Assembly: GCA_033026295.1 (NCBI GenBank)
Contig: CM065174.1
Coordinates: 23,673,498-23,737,497, forward strand
DNA from: Channa striata
Lineage: Eukaryota; Chordata; Actinopteri; Anabantiformes; Channidae
Direction of reading: 5' to 3'
DNA length: 64,000 bases
Within the stretch, counting starts at the first letter, position 1. Each line of letters opens with the position of its first letter. The notes under the pieces were generated by a model, which made no database searches, had not been told where the DNA came from, and was given only the letters and a program-made list of their open reading frames with translations. Below are positions 37,937 to 49,354 of the stretch, piece after piece. A program made the position numbers and the translations under genes.

Positions 37937-39630
37937 CTGCCAGAGGAAAATAATATTTTAATTCATTTGAAAAACTGCAAACTAAAAAACAACTGATGCT
38001 CCCTTTCTCATACTTTGAACTCATGACATAAGCATACCCTTAGTGAGCAGGACATTGTAGCACCCAGCAGCAACAGCACATCGCAACATAGTCCCAAGGT
38101 TGCCAGGGTCTCGGATGTTGTCACATATTAGTGACAATGCCACAGAATGATCTCGCTTTGTAAAGTTCAACCGTGATGCATCTGGGCGAGAAAATATGGC
38201 TGCAGAAGAAGCAGAAGTCAGAAACAGCTCTGAGACTTATTGGCTCGTAATGACCCCAAACAAAATGCGATTCCTACCTATTACCCCCTGTGGGGCCACA
38301 ACGTCAGACCAGATCTTGATGTCCTCAAATTTGACTTTGACCAGCGTGGCCTTTTTCAACTTATCTAAGGGCAGCTCTCTGAGCCGATCCACCATGCTGA
38401 AGAACACAATCTGTGGGCTGGCACCGGCATCCAAAGCATCACAGATCAAACGCCTGCCCTCCAAGAGGATTTTACCCTGGTGCTCCCGAAACGTCCTGGA
38501 GTTAGCAACACTCACTAACCTCCTGTGGAACACAGAAAGGTTGGTTGTAGAGAAGGATTACAGTGTAAACATAATACTTATGAGAAGCTATTCCCTACAA
38601 CTGACGATGCAGTGTTAAAAAGCTGTGTTCAAAACTCTGCTTACGTGAAGTTATTAAGGTTAATTTAAAAGATCACCACGTGCAATATTAAGCATAAACG
38701 TTTACATTTGATGCATTACACCAGTGGACCCAACAAAAAATGAAGAAACACAATAAAACAGCAGTTCAATAGAATCAACTCTTAAAAAAGGCAGAAATAA
38801 CGACAGTGATACAGAGGTGTTGTCACTATAATGTACTAAATGTTGCAATAAGTTCTTTTTCCATTTTTTACATGTAACATAAAATAAAACAATTCATGTT
38901 TTTGTAGGTTGATTAGATTTTACAATGTCAAATATTGGTCTGGAAAGAAACCAACCAAGACTATGTTACCAATTAAGCAAGCACCTGCCCAGGTTTACTT
39001 AACATAATCTTTAGTTGTTTTTACTCTACATGATCTCATTAATATCTAATATCATTTTTGTTTTCACCACATGAGTACAATACGTTGTTTTCATTTATTT
39101 ATATCATGGTTGACTGTTATGACTGGGGAAATAAAGTTCTGTGTTTGATTCTGGGCATCAGGGATCTGACCCATTCCTCCATATCCGGCTGAACAGCTGA
39201 CTGGTGCCCTTTTGACCTATCGTCCATCCCTTTGAAGCCCGTGTTGTAGCATCTTTAACGGCAGTGACACTTACGCCAGTCGTTTGTCTCCTGGAGCTGC
39301 CCTCTCGAAGTGCAGTCCGTCAATCTGCTCCTTAACAGCAGCACCTGGCGCATGTCTGATATCTGACCGCTCATTACCTTTCGCCCTGACAAAGCCACTT
39401 TCTTTCACATGTTCCATCACTTTTGTCTCCGTTCTGTCTGTCTTGACACTTGCTTTACCAGGCTGTGGTGTTGTCTTGACGACTTTACCTGTCTCGGTTT
39501 CCGGATACAAAACTTGGACAGGTTTCCTTCTAAGTCCGCGTAAATGCCGTATTGATTCCATAATAACTCCCCCGTTTCCATATAGAAAAGCATTTCGCTC
39601 TAATATCACGCCTCTCATGTACGCCGCCAT
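37362..39630 (-). CDS. mrm3: rRNA methyltransferase 3, mitochondrial (SpoU family)
   Basis: MRM3 (RNMTL1) makes a ribose 2'-O-methylguanosine in mitochondrial large-subunit rRNA (Gm1370 in human 16S) and acts in the matrix on the assembling ribosome. Four exons on the minus strand, 39275-39630, 38278-38522, 38038-38199 and 37362-37936, join in frame to 445 residues; the human protein has 420. The arginine-rich N-terminus fits a mitochondrial presequence. A substrate-binding domain holds KILLEGRRLICDAL. The SPOUT fold follows: motif 1 NIRDPGNLGT near 228-237, motif 2 VIGGETHGLS near 373-382, motif 3 LFIPVAP and SLNSAMAAS near 397-415. All three motifs are intact. The start ATG at 39628-39630 matches the human MAA start. 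A possible overlapping upstream ORF (39615-39671) would reach the transcript only if it starts far enough upstream. Confidence 0.95.
38038..38199 (-). CDS. mrm3: mrm3 exon 3 (SpoU motif 1)
   Basis: Too broken for a simple ORF search, but in the required phase it reads IFSRPDASRLNFTKRDHS, then LICDNIRDPGNLGTMLRCA and NVLLTK. This is the first part of the SPOUT methyltransferase fold including the conserved Asn-Xaa-Arg-Asp-Pro-Gly-Asn motif. Acceptor ctgcag, donor G|gtatgc on the minus strand. Confidence 0.93.
38278..38522 (-). CDS. mrm3: mrm3 exon 2
   Basis: Encodes about residues 119-201, the L7Ae-like SpoU substrate-binding domain, with FREHQGKILLEGRRLICDAL, VDRLRELPLDKLK and KVKFEDIKIWSDVV. 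The acceptor is ccacag on the minus strand and the donor is G|gtagga. Confidence 0.93.
38523..39274 (-). other. mrm3: mrm3 intron 1
   Basis: Intron of 752 bases. AT-rich, with no supported gene, repeat or structured element noticed. Confidence 0.8.
39275..39630 (-). CDS. mrm3: mrm3 exon 1
   Basis: Encodes residues 1-119: the presequence-like start MAAYMRGVILERN, the basic segment RHLRGLRRKPVQVLYP, and a poorly conserved lysine/threonine-rich linker before HFERAAPGDKRL. The donor reads GC|gtaagt on the minus strand. The linker is the part that differs most from the human protein. Confidence 0.92.
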
Positions 39631-39973
39631 TTTTGTGCCCTGTTTCTTCTTCTTTCTTTTAACTTCCGCATACTAACCTACTTACCGCCACCAAATGGAG
39701 CGTAAATGAAACTACAAATTGGCATCTGAAATGAATCCAGTTATTTGTATAACTTTAATAACTTCACTGCATGTGAATTTACTGCCACCAAGGACGTCAC
39801 CCAGCTACAGTTTTAAACCATTGTTTCCCTTAGTCTTAATTCACTATTTTTAGTTATCAAATCATAGTTGAGTCAATTCTGTAACATCGCGAGAGCAATC
39901 GATCATCCAGGAAGCTTAATCGCTCCCTGCACGTCGATCTCAGTTATGATCATTTCTGTGTAGGAGATAAAAT
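39631..39973. promoter_or_regulatory. Divergent promoter between mrm3 and glod4
   Basis: Only 343 bases separate the two start codons, which point away from each other, so the genes very likely share a bidirectional promoter. It has no TATA box near either start. It holds an ETS/GABP-like acttccgc (39662-39669, GCGGAAGT on the minus strand), typical of genes for mitochondrial proteins, and a TCGCGAGA element (39887-39894), the core of the CpG motif bound by BANP. The motif assignments are by eye. Confidence 0.6.
39946..39963 (+). promoter_or_regulatory. glod4: Candidate uORF before glod4
   Basis: ATG followed by four codons and TAG, ending 10 bases before the glod4 start. If the mRNA starts upstream of 39946, this five-codon ORF would precede the main frame and could lower initiation at glod4. 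The transcription start is unknown. Confidence 0.35.
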
Positions 39974-41903
39974 ATGGCTTTGAGACGAGCGCTACATTTT
40001 GTTTTCAAAGTTGGCGACAGGGCCAAAACGGCGACATTTTACCGAGATGTTCTGGGCATGAAGGTATTTCAGTTTTTAGACGAATATCTGTGATTGAAGC
40101 CATTGATCAATGTTTGCCTTTGATCGGCTAATCTCAGTCACAGTACGTTGCACAGCCCCGCTAAGCTAGTTCCCGTTTTGTGAAATAAAACTCGAGTGTT
40201 TTAACAAAAAATGGCCTCATGTCTATAAATATTCGCTGATGTCTTGTTATTTGTTTTAGGTGTTACGTCATGAGGAGTTTGAGGAAGGCTGCAAAGCAAC
40301 CTGTAACGGGTAGATATCTGTAACAGACTGAACTTTGTTCTCACACAGTCAACCAGAACCGTTCCTTATAATGACCACTGCTCTCATCCCGGTACCCACG
40401 CAGCCCCTACGATGGAAAATGGAGCAAGACAATGGTCGGCTTTGGGCCAGAGGATGACCATTTTGTAGCTGAACTGACATACAATTACGGAGTGGGGGAG
40501 TATCAACTTGGTAATGATTTCTTGGTGGGTGAGAGTTCATTTGGACCCTGCGCTGAGAATGACAAAACATACAGAACATATTAGAGCAACCGTGTGATCC
40601 CTGTGTTCACTTTAGGGCCTCACTGTGCAGTCGAGCCAAGCTGTCAGCAACGCCAAGCGCCTGGGCTGGCCCCTCACTGAGGTAGGACAGAACCTGTATC
40701 TGACCCAGGCTCCAGGGGGGTATCCCTTCTACCTGGTGGACAAAGAGCAGCCTCCAAACGGTGAGGGCCACAAGTCTCATATCTGTCCTGTGTTCAGTCC
40801 AGTATCTTATTTTATTATTCAAATAAAGGTCATATTGTTAGATACCATAAATAGTGACAACACTTTGGAACATCACAAAAGCTTAGGATTAAGTGCTTCA
40901 TTCACTATTTTGTAGGAGACATTTGTAAAACAAAAAAAGATCAGACTGTTTAGATGTGGCAGCAGTAGCCACGTGTAACCTGGGATGTTTGATGATTCGT
41001 TGCCAGATCCTGTGCAGAAGGTTTGTCTTGGAGTATCAGACCTCCAGAAATCCACCCACTACTGGACTACACTCTTGGGAATGAAGGTGATGGCCAAAAA
41101 TGAGGAAAAGAAATCAGTGCTGATGGGATTTGCAGACACACAAGTGAGTCCAGTGTCAACAAAATAGTATCCATGCTCGCCTTGTAATCAGTATAAGTTG
41201 TGTCATTTTTTTTACGTTAATCACTGAAGAATGCATAAGTCCATATTATATATTTTTATTTTTGTGCAGTGCAAACTGGAGCTTTGTGAAGTTGTTGGGA
41301 CAGTAGATCATGGAACATCGTTTGGGAGAATAGCATTTGCATGCCCAAGGGAGCAAGTGAGATATTTTTTACACATAAATCTTTCTCATGGGTTTAACAG
41401 CAAAAAAAAAAATCATCATTGTTTATCATTGTAAAAAGAATATGTTATTTAAATTCCTCAGCTTCCTGACCTTGAAGCCTTGATGAAAAAAGAAAATCAG
41501 AAAATTATAAATCCATTAGTCAGCCTGGACACTCCTGGAAAGGCCACAGTAGAAGTGGTTATTTTGGCTGACCCAGTAAGTGCCTTACCTAAACAATGCT
41601 GTAATCATGTGAAATGAGTCCACTAGGAATTACTAACAGCATAATATTTGTTTTAGGATGGTCATGAGATTTGCTTTGTGGGAGATGAGGCTTTCAGACA
41701 ATTGTCCATGGTGGACCCCAAAGGAAATAACCTACTTGATAAGGTTGATGTTTCTCCAACATTTTCTGTTTTACATTTATTTTATGCAGCATGTTTGATA
41801 TTTACTGTGCTCTTTATGCTTTTAAACTTGTTTCCAGGCTATGGCTGAAGATAAAAGCAATGAATGGTTTGCTAAACACAACAGACAGAAAGCTGCTGCA
41901 TGA
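39974..41903 (+). CDS. glod4: glyoxalase domain-containing protein 4
   Basis: GLOD4 belongs to the vicinal-oxygen-chelate (glyoxalase/bleomycin-resistance) superfamily; its substrate is not firmly known and it has been found in mitochondria. Nine exons, 39974-40063, 40260-40309, 40404-40524, 40616-40760, 41007-41143, 41270-41356, 41462-41575, 41657-41743 and 41838-41903, join in frame to 298 residues, the same length as the main human form. The first VOC module begins RALHFVFKVGDR and holds YRDVLGMKV and FVAELTYNYGVG; the second begins KVCLGVSDLQKS and holds LVSLDTPGKATVEVVILAD and GHEICFVGDEAF. The start lies in context aatATGG and matches the human MAARRALHF start. All introns are GT-AG, mostly around 100-250 bases. 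The gene is complete, with no frameshift. Confidence 0.95.
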
Positions 41904-42156
41904 GATCAAGAAGACTGATTGGAAATCATCAATTTCTCACCAAGTAATTTGCTGAGGAGATTTAAATTGTCTGCTTATGTGGTAAACTTATGTAGCAAAT
42001 CTGTACAGTAAAATTTTGTAATTTAATTTCTAATTGTAAAAGTCAGTTATCCTTCAGAAAGCTGTTTAAGATTTATTTATGCTTAGAAGCATGGCATGGG
42101 GTGCTGTTGTATTGACAGCACATTGTAAGATGAGCACTTTGATGAATCCTTATTCC

Positions 42157-42162
42157 AATAAA
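42157..42162 (+). terminator. glod4: glod4 polyadenylation signal
   Basis: AATAAA about 250 bases after the glod4 stop, followed by a GT/T-rich stretch ending near 42200. It defines a short 3' UTR from 41904. Confidence 0.65.
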
Positions 42163-42501
42163 TATTGTTTCTATTTTGTGCATATTGTATGTATGAGTTT
42201 GTTCTGCTAATAGCTGGAGTTATACTATCTACACACAAGCAACGTTAAAAATGTTTAAGAAAGTGCCCTGCAAACACAATGCACCATTAAAACAAGAATG
42301 TTTGTAATTTAGATTTAAAAAAAGGTATTAAAAAAATCTAATGACCAAACCCTAAGTACAGTATGTGTGGTTAACCTTGAGTTATTGGGAAAACTGTTGG
42401 AAATCCAGCATCCAGGATTGAATCTTCTGTATTGTCGCACACACACATTCATGAATCAGAGAGCAGTTGCGATAGTTCAGTTTACCTGGTTCGGATAAAC
42501 A

Positions 42502-42541
42502 GGCTCCCTCTCTCTCTCTCTCTGTCTCCCTCTCTCTCTCT
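42502..42541 (+). repeat. CT-rich microsatellite before bltp2
   Basis: Two blocks of CTCTCT split by GTCTCC. CT/GA tracts near promoters often bind GAGA-type factors in animals; here the role is unknown. Confidence 0.9.
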
Positions 42542-43386
42542 TTTGAATATAACGTTGTGTGAACGCATAATATTTGCCCCGGCAGTGCGTGTAGCGGTGC
42601 TCGGATCTTCCCCCTCCAGTCGCAGCGGAGCAGGGCGGACCAGTGCCGGACTGGAGTGTCTGTGTACTCTCCAGTGGACCGTTTACTGCCGGATAAAACT
42701 GCTCCTTGCAGCGAACACCCAGTACTTTGAGCATGCACGGGTAAGCAAACCCGAGGATAATAGGCGCCAGCGGAGGCCAAAGACGCCTGGCAACTATTCC
42801 TGCTGACTTTATAGTTACCGGAACGAATAGCAAGTTGTGTACCTTTTCGAGCTAGTAAGATACGTTAGCCTTAGCGTTAGCATGCTACAGAGCTAGCTCT
42901 GATTTGCTAGTAATTTTTGGGTGACGCGGCGTCAAGTATTGTTAACTATTTCATGTTTTGCTCTTTCCGGCTACTGCTGCTAGTTACCCTTTGCAGGTGA
43001 GTCACTGTTTGGCATTGATGATGTGTCAAGAAAAAGCACATGTAACTAACTAAAATTCTGTTGAGTGATAAAGTTTAGCTAAGGTCGCGTGCTATTTCAC
43101 GTTCGGTTCATAACTACATAGTAGATAGTTAATTAGTAATGTTAGCACGGCGCGGCTAGCCGTTACCGTTAGCTGAAACTAACGTCAACGCTACAACTAA
43201 GCAGCGTTTATGAATTGCACAGTTGCTTCGTCAGACAGTCGCAGTGGTATGTAACTTATCGATTGCTGGATTCAAGCAACCTGTCAGACCGACACACACA
43301 GATACACCTGCGTGTTGAGCTGAAGTAACGTTACACGTTTCCCGTTTTGACAGAGGCTGAAAGCAGACTGAGGAACACGCCGACCA

Positions 43387-43407
43387 ATGTCCAACATTTG
43401 GGTGTGA
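43387..43407 (+). promoter_or_regulatory. bltp2: Candidate uORF before bltp2
   Basis: ATG plus five codons and TGA, ending 16 bases before the bltp2 start. It lies downstream of the acceptor-like site at 43353, so it would be in the mRNA under the proposed 5' UTR splice. Its effect is unknown. Confidence 0.35.
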
Positions 43408-43423
43408 ACAACTCCGGGACACA

Positions 43424-43494
43424 ATGTCTCACTGGCTGATGTACTTCCTCCTAATTCTGCTGCTTGGGATTGTGTTGTTATGTGTCATTTTCAG
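43424..43494 (+). CDS. bltp2: bltp2 exon 1 (membrane anchor)
   Basis: Encodes MSHWLMYFLLILLLGIVLLC followed by VIF and part of an arginine codon: a single hydrophobic helix without a clear cleavage site, fitting the ER anchor that FMP27/Hobbit/BLTP2 proteins carry. The sequence differs from the human N-terminus but the pattern (short polar start, about 18 hydrophobic residues, then RWL) is the same. Start ATG in context acaATGT, with A at -3. Confidence 0.85.
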
Positions 43495-43510
43495 GTTAGA
43501 AATCTGGCAT

Positions 43511-43541
<31 letters not shown>

Positions 43542-46500
43542 GATTGACAAGAATTCTTTCCAAGCTACATTAAGTCAAAATAACACTTATCCTAGATGCT
43601 TCTTATCCACAATGGTTCTTATTTTGGGAATTCTTAATTACAAGATGTAAGACGTCTCATTCTGCCTTGTGGTTCTAGGTGGCTGATTTGCACCCTGGCT
43701 GTGCGAATCTTCCAGAGTGCACTAAATGCTGACCTAAAGATTAAATCAGTAGGGTTGTTTTCTGTCCAAGGAGTTCATATCCAATTTCACCCCCAACACA
43801 TTCTGGTAAGACGCACTGTAAATCGCATTCACTTGCCCTTGTCAGGGTTTTGCTCAGTTTGTTTACTGTCCCGTAATGGTACTTTTGATTTAATGTACCT
43901 CCTTTTGTGACAGGAAATTGACAGAATATGGATTTCAAGTAAACTTCTAAACCAGGATTTGCCGTAAGTTTTCATACTTGTTGTCAGTGGGATAATCTGA
44001 CATAAAAAAATCCTTAAGCAGATCATTCATAGACACTCAGTTTTTATGTAAGATCATTAATTTTGTGTTTCAGGAGATACCTGGCGATATGTGTTGGTGA
44101 CATTAGAGTTAGGTTCGACTTGCATGCACCTTTGAGGCCTTTGGTGAAGAAGAACCATGGAAAAAAGTCAAGAAAGATTTCCGTTAGCCCAGCAAAGCTA
44201 CGCTTACTCTCACAGGTATGAGGCCTCACTGTTCGTCGATGTTCAGGTAGAATTAGACTAAAAGAGTGTCTAATTGCCTGTATTGTGTTGACAGCTGCTG
44301 TCGTTCCACGTAAGCTCAGTCAATGTGATGGTGCTCAACTTATCGCTGTCAGAGTCTCTATGGCACATGACTATCACAGGCATCACATTGTTACTTGACC
44401 ACCACAGTAAAAGGTAACTACAGAACAGTTCCTTGTTTTTGTTGTTTGTATCTGCTACTACTCTGAGTGTTAAAGTACATCAAGTATAATGTTTGTAACA
44501 TTTTATGTAGGTTAGCGTGGGACTTCTCAGTCGGGCAGCTCAGCAGTAAAGTGCTGAAAAGCAGTCAACTGGTGAGTTCTATTATTGTCATTTTAACACT
44601 GAATTACAAACTTGTGGCTGAAAGTGTGTAACTCATGTCTGTGTAGGACTTGTGTTTGGCTGAAGTGGCCCTAAGCCTGCTGCTATCCGGAGATGTTTGC
44701 CTAGAAGACATGAAGCCGGGATATCTGTCCCTCAGTGTGAGGACGCTTATAGCAGAACTGCATGAAGGACTGTTCCTTAGCCAACTTATGCTGCCTGCGT
44801 CTCCCCCAAAGAGCACTCACGAAGCATCTGTTGAGCGAACGCAAGGTATAGTCTCTAAATGTCAAAATCATTATTAGGGCATATGCCGTGTTTTGTAAGC
44901 TTGTAACTTATTAGCATCATCCTTTTTTAAAGGAAATTAATTTATTTACAATAAAGTTTCAGTGAATAACCACAGTAACACTGACGGCACTACCAGTATT
45001 TTTACCAGCTTTAGGTCTGATATGTAGCTTATTTTGAGACCCTTAGAAATCTCTCATTGTCAGTGGTTCTGCTGACCAGCGAGAGAATAAGGAAAAGGTC
45101 ATATCATGCAGATCTGGTTGACCTCTGCAGGTGCTTGAAATGTTTGAATAATAAAAGATAAGGGTTAATCTTGCTCATAGATAAAGCTAAAGTTATGCTG
45201 GTATGCAAAAACACTCTTATAATAATGCATTCTAATAAATATAGAACATTAGTTGCATATACATGGTTAAAGCTGTCAGTTATGCCCGTGAAAATATGCA
45301 CTAGCAAGCACAAGGAAAAATGGAAGAAAATTGAAGCATACGCTCACTGAGTCATGTCCATGCAAAAGCTGCTTTTTTTGGATCATCAAGAAAGCAAACA
45401 TTCAAAAGCACAACTGCTATTAACTGTATTTTTTTGCTTTATGTCTACATAAAGACAGCTAATAGCCAAAATGGAAAAAAAGTAGACCCTATTGCTAAAT
45501 ATCACAAAATGTTTTTTCATTGAGGTATTAGATAATTTCTTCAGTTTAATTTGATTCTTTTGTTAGTTTTCTAATTAAGTACTCTACTGTAATATTATTA
45601 TTCACAATGGGTAATATGTAATATTGAAATTTAAAAGTAATAAAACTGTTTCAGAAATCACTGAGTTCATCCAGACAGAAGCTGTAGAACAGTTCCATCG
45701 ACTGATTCCCCACAAGGTCAATGTGGAATTTGATAATACAAATATAACCCTGTCCATGCACAGCCAAAAAAGGTGAGTCACCATTTCACTATTAGCTTTA
45801 TGCAGTTTTGTTTTGCACAATTTGATACTTTACAAAATTACATACTGACTCAGACATTTTATGACTCTTTTTCCCATCCTATACAGACACCTGAACTGGA
45901 CTCTGAAGTCTTTAAAAGTCTGCTATGCACGGGACAACAAGCAGCTTCCTCTAAAAAGCTTTACTCCTGAGCTGAGTTTTCCACAGAGCAGCCTGGAACT
46001 TCTTCTAGAGGGTTAGTGAACAGCTACGAACTGGACTCAGTGCAGAGAGTGTCAGATGAAGGGGAAAAACCAGGATTAACCTGTTTGTCTGTCTGTTTGT
46101 TTTGTTTTTTTAATTGACAGATGGACTTCTTCTTTCTCAAAGTAGGCAGAGAATCCTCTGTGTGAACACCCTCAAGACAGCCGTGCAGGTAAGAAAGCTC
46201 CTTTATCTTCACAATGCATCAAAGCTTGAAACTGATTCTAAATATCACTATTATTATTATTATTATTTTATTTCTTTTAGGTTACATCAATCGACATCTC
46301 AGGGTCATTTACAGTCAACACTTGCATCATCCACTACCGTCACCAAGAGTTCTCCCATTGGCTACATCTATTTCCATGGGAACAGCTAATCCACAGCAAG
46401 GCAGAACATAGAAAAAGGCAAGTAGCAAAGGCAAAACTTAACTCTTTTAGATTTCTATATGACAGTCAATATTTAGGTTGGAAGAATTATACTCTTTTTC

Positions 46501-49322
46501 TGAGTCTCACTACTCTTTGTGTAATCTCCGGTTCTGGTAAAAATATACCCACACCTTTTCACACCTGTCTTCTTTTTCTCGTGTATGTTTTATTTTTTTG
46601 TTTGTGCATCACTCATTCTGTGTTGTTCTTCCATGACCCTTTTGTCTTGAATAGTCCATTAGATTATTTGCCCACCCTCCATTTCTTTAGGCGCCTCCCT
46701 CAGCTGGATGCTCCTGTGATGATCACCTCTTCTGTGTCTAACGTTAATGTGTCCGTTCAGCTCGGAGACACCACACCTTTTGCGCTTGGCTTCCTGTCTG
46801 CTAGTGCAGGTACTGTAGGTCTTTCACATGCTGAACATGTGCACAAACACACAGAGAAAGGCAGGTGAATGTCAGATGATGCTTTTACTATAGTGTAATA
46901 GATGGGTGTTGTTTCATTAAAGGATAACCTGAACATTCTGGGGTAAGTGATAGCACTTAAAGTTATGACTTTACTTATTATAGTATTGTTACATCACATT
47001 CTTTCAGTGAATCTTCATGTTTCAAATTTGTATGCAACTGTTGGGTCGACCCTTTACAAAAGCACCAACCTATATTAGATAAGGTTTCTTCTGAGAGTTA
47101 ATTATTCTCCTTTTCCACCGTTGACTCAGCAAAGCTTGTTATACTTCTTGATTTTGATCTCTATGCCAGGGCTTCCCACACATACAATATAGCTAGGCAA
47201 GCCACCCATGTATATTTAAGGTTTCCTGAGTATATTTTGGCCACCCATTTATTTAATCTGTCTGAGAGAACAACAACATTCGCCATCAATTCATCACTGT
47301 ACATTGCCTGCAGACTACTTATTTACTGTTTAAAATGTCTAACAGAAGTGCATATCAGCTGTCCCCAACGTCAATCCCATGAGTCATATTGATGAGAGGA
47401 CAAATTAAACATGTTGTCTGTGAGTGCTTTCTGCACGTTGGTGGAGAAACAGCAACACCAACAAAACTCAAAGTAATGTTAACTACATCCTCTGCCTTTC
47501 TGTAGAACTGCAGCACCTTCTTGACATTAAAGTGGACAAAGAGAGCCCAGAGTCCCAGAATGTGCACCGGCGTGCCTCACTGTCCTTGGACAACTTCTGG
47601 TGGAGAGTGGGACAGGGGTCTCACATCCAGCAAGCACCTCACCCTCCTGGTAAACATGTGTGGGGAGAAGCACTAATTCTAGACTCTCTTAGTTTGCAGG
47701 TAAGGAACACAATCATTGGGAAGGATGTAGAAATGTGTTTTATTATTTATAATGACTATTTATGTTGGTTATTACACTTAATAAATACCTATCAACATTT
47801 CTTAACATTCATTAATATGTCCTTGAGCTAACTAAGATATCAAAAACACTTATTTAAAAAGTATAAGTTATTTTTTTAGTTCTTTTTTATAGAATAATAA
47901 AATACAAATAGATTAACTAAAACTAGTTTAGAAACCTATGATATACCGTGGATAATGCTAAGAGTTTCTGTAATAATAAATTATTTGACAGTAATGAACA
48001 AAGAATGCACATCGCATGTATTATTAAGCATTGAGCCTAACCTGCTTCACAAGGGCCTTGTGAGTGTGGTTTGATTGTCAGAAGCCTGGCAACATGAGCA
48101 AGGCCCCCCACAACTCCAAATGTCCCTAACTGTTGAGTTGTACTCTCTGATCCTACGCAGTGTGAGAAGTGAGAAGAGACTAAAATACAAATACAAAAGC
48201 CTTAATGTTAACTCTGCTGATTTTATTTTTCTTATGCTTGTTGGTCCCCAGCCCTCATAGTAAGAAGTTGTAACAAGTTTCACGTTCAAAGGAGAGTTTA
48301 TGTGAGTTCATCTTTATTTACATTAGTTTCTCATGACGTCTCTACTCTCTCTACTCCAGGGGAGTTTCAACCGACCTCACGCAGAGTCAAGTAGCCAGAC
48401 TCCTTGTCTAAGCGTGGAGTCCAATCTGAAAGGGCTTCAAGTGGAGCTTTCAGAAACATGTGCACTGTGTCTGTCTCGCCTACTCTCCCTCATCCACGTT
48501 CCTCGGGGCACTGGGCCAAAGCTGTCAGACGTGGCTCCAGTGTCTCCCTCTAGTGACGGGACTTTCCAACCCACTCCCACCTCACAACTACCCATGCTGT
48601 TTAAACTGGACTGTTATCTGGAGGATGTTAATGTGTTCACACTGTCTAATCTGGCAGGTAATATAGGTCATAATTCTATCATTTTAACTAGATGTTTCTT
48701 AATTCAGCATTTTTGTTTCCTAAAGAGTTTAGGACTATGATGATTATGGTTCTATAGAGAATTAAATAATTAAAACCAATTAATTCAAAATGTGTAATTT
48801 ACTAACAGCAGGGTTAGTTGTTCAAATAAACGTTTCTCCTGGACATATTGGATGTGTCCCTAAGCAAGACCCAGAACCTTAAAGTTGCCCCCGGTGCGTG
48901 TTCCTTAATTAAAAGAAGCATTGGATAAACACTGTTACCAAATTATTAAATGTAAATGTTTAATAATTTAAGTCCTTTTCTAAGCAAACATGCCTAACAT
49001 TATCTAGTCTCAGGGTCTCACTTGTGAGACATGAAACCTATATCTATGAACAGTTTGAAGTTATAACGTCAGGATCCTGGATTTGCAATTAACATTTTTC
49101 TGTATTTCTCTTACATAATCCAAATATTTTAGAAAGTACTCAACATAAAAGATGATTATTACTTGTAACTATAGATTTCTGCAGTCTTTTCATGTATTAA
49201 ATTATTGTCCAAAGAAGAGTTAGAAATTATATCTCTTACTGTTTGTATTTCTTCTGTCTTGTTTCTCTCTTTTTATCTATTGTGTCATTCTGATATGTCA
49301 CCTCTGCTAATCAGTTTTTTAA

Positions 49323-49354
<32 letters not shown>

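Larger units (their letters stand above)
42163..43423 (+). promoter_or_regulatory. bltp2: glod4-bltp2 intergenic region and bltp2 promoter/5' UTR
   Basis: After the glod4 polyadenylation site comes about 300 bases of plain AT-rich sequence. From 42502 a CT-rich microsatellite (to about 42541) leads into CpG-containing sequence that looks like the bltp2 promoter. Strong donor-like sites occur at 42741 (CGG|gtaagc) and 42997 (GCAG|gtgagt), and an acceptor-like ttgacag at 43347-43353, suggesting a 5' UTR intron with a non-coding first exon. GTTAGC/TAACGTTA motifs recur between 42860 and 43340. Exact start sites need transcript data. Confidence 0.45.

Noticed and set aside
42432..42833. Open frames on both strands over the CT repeat and bltp2 promoter
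   Set aside because: They are driven by the CT/GA microsatellite and CpG-rich promoter sequence, and match no protein.
40000..43000. Bacterial-type operon or defence cluster
   Set aside because: All genes have introns with matched phases and vertebrate orthologues; no prokaryotic signals are present.
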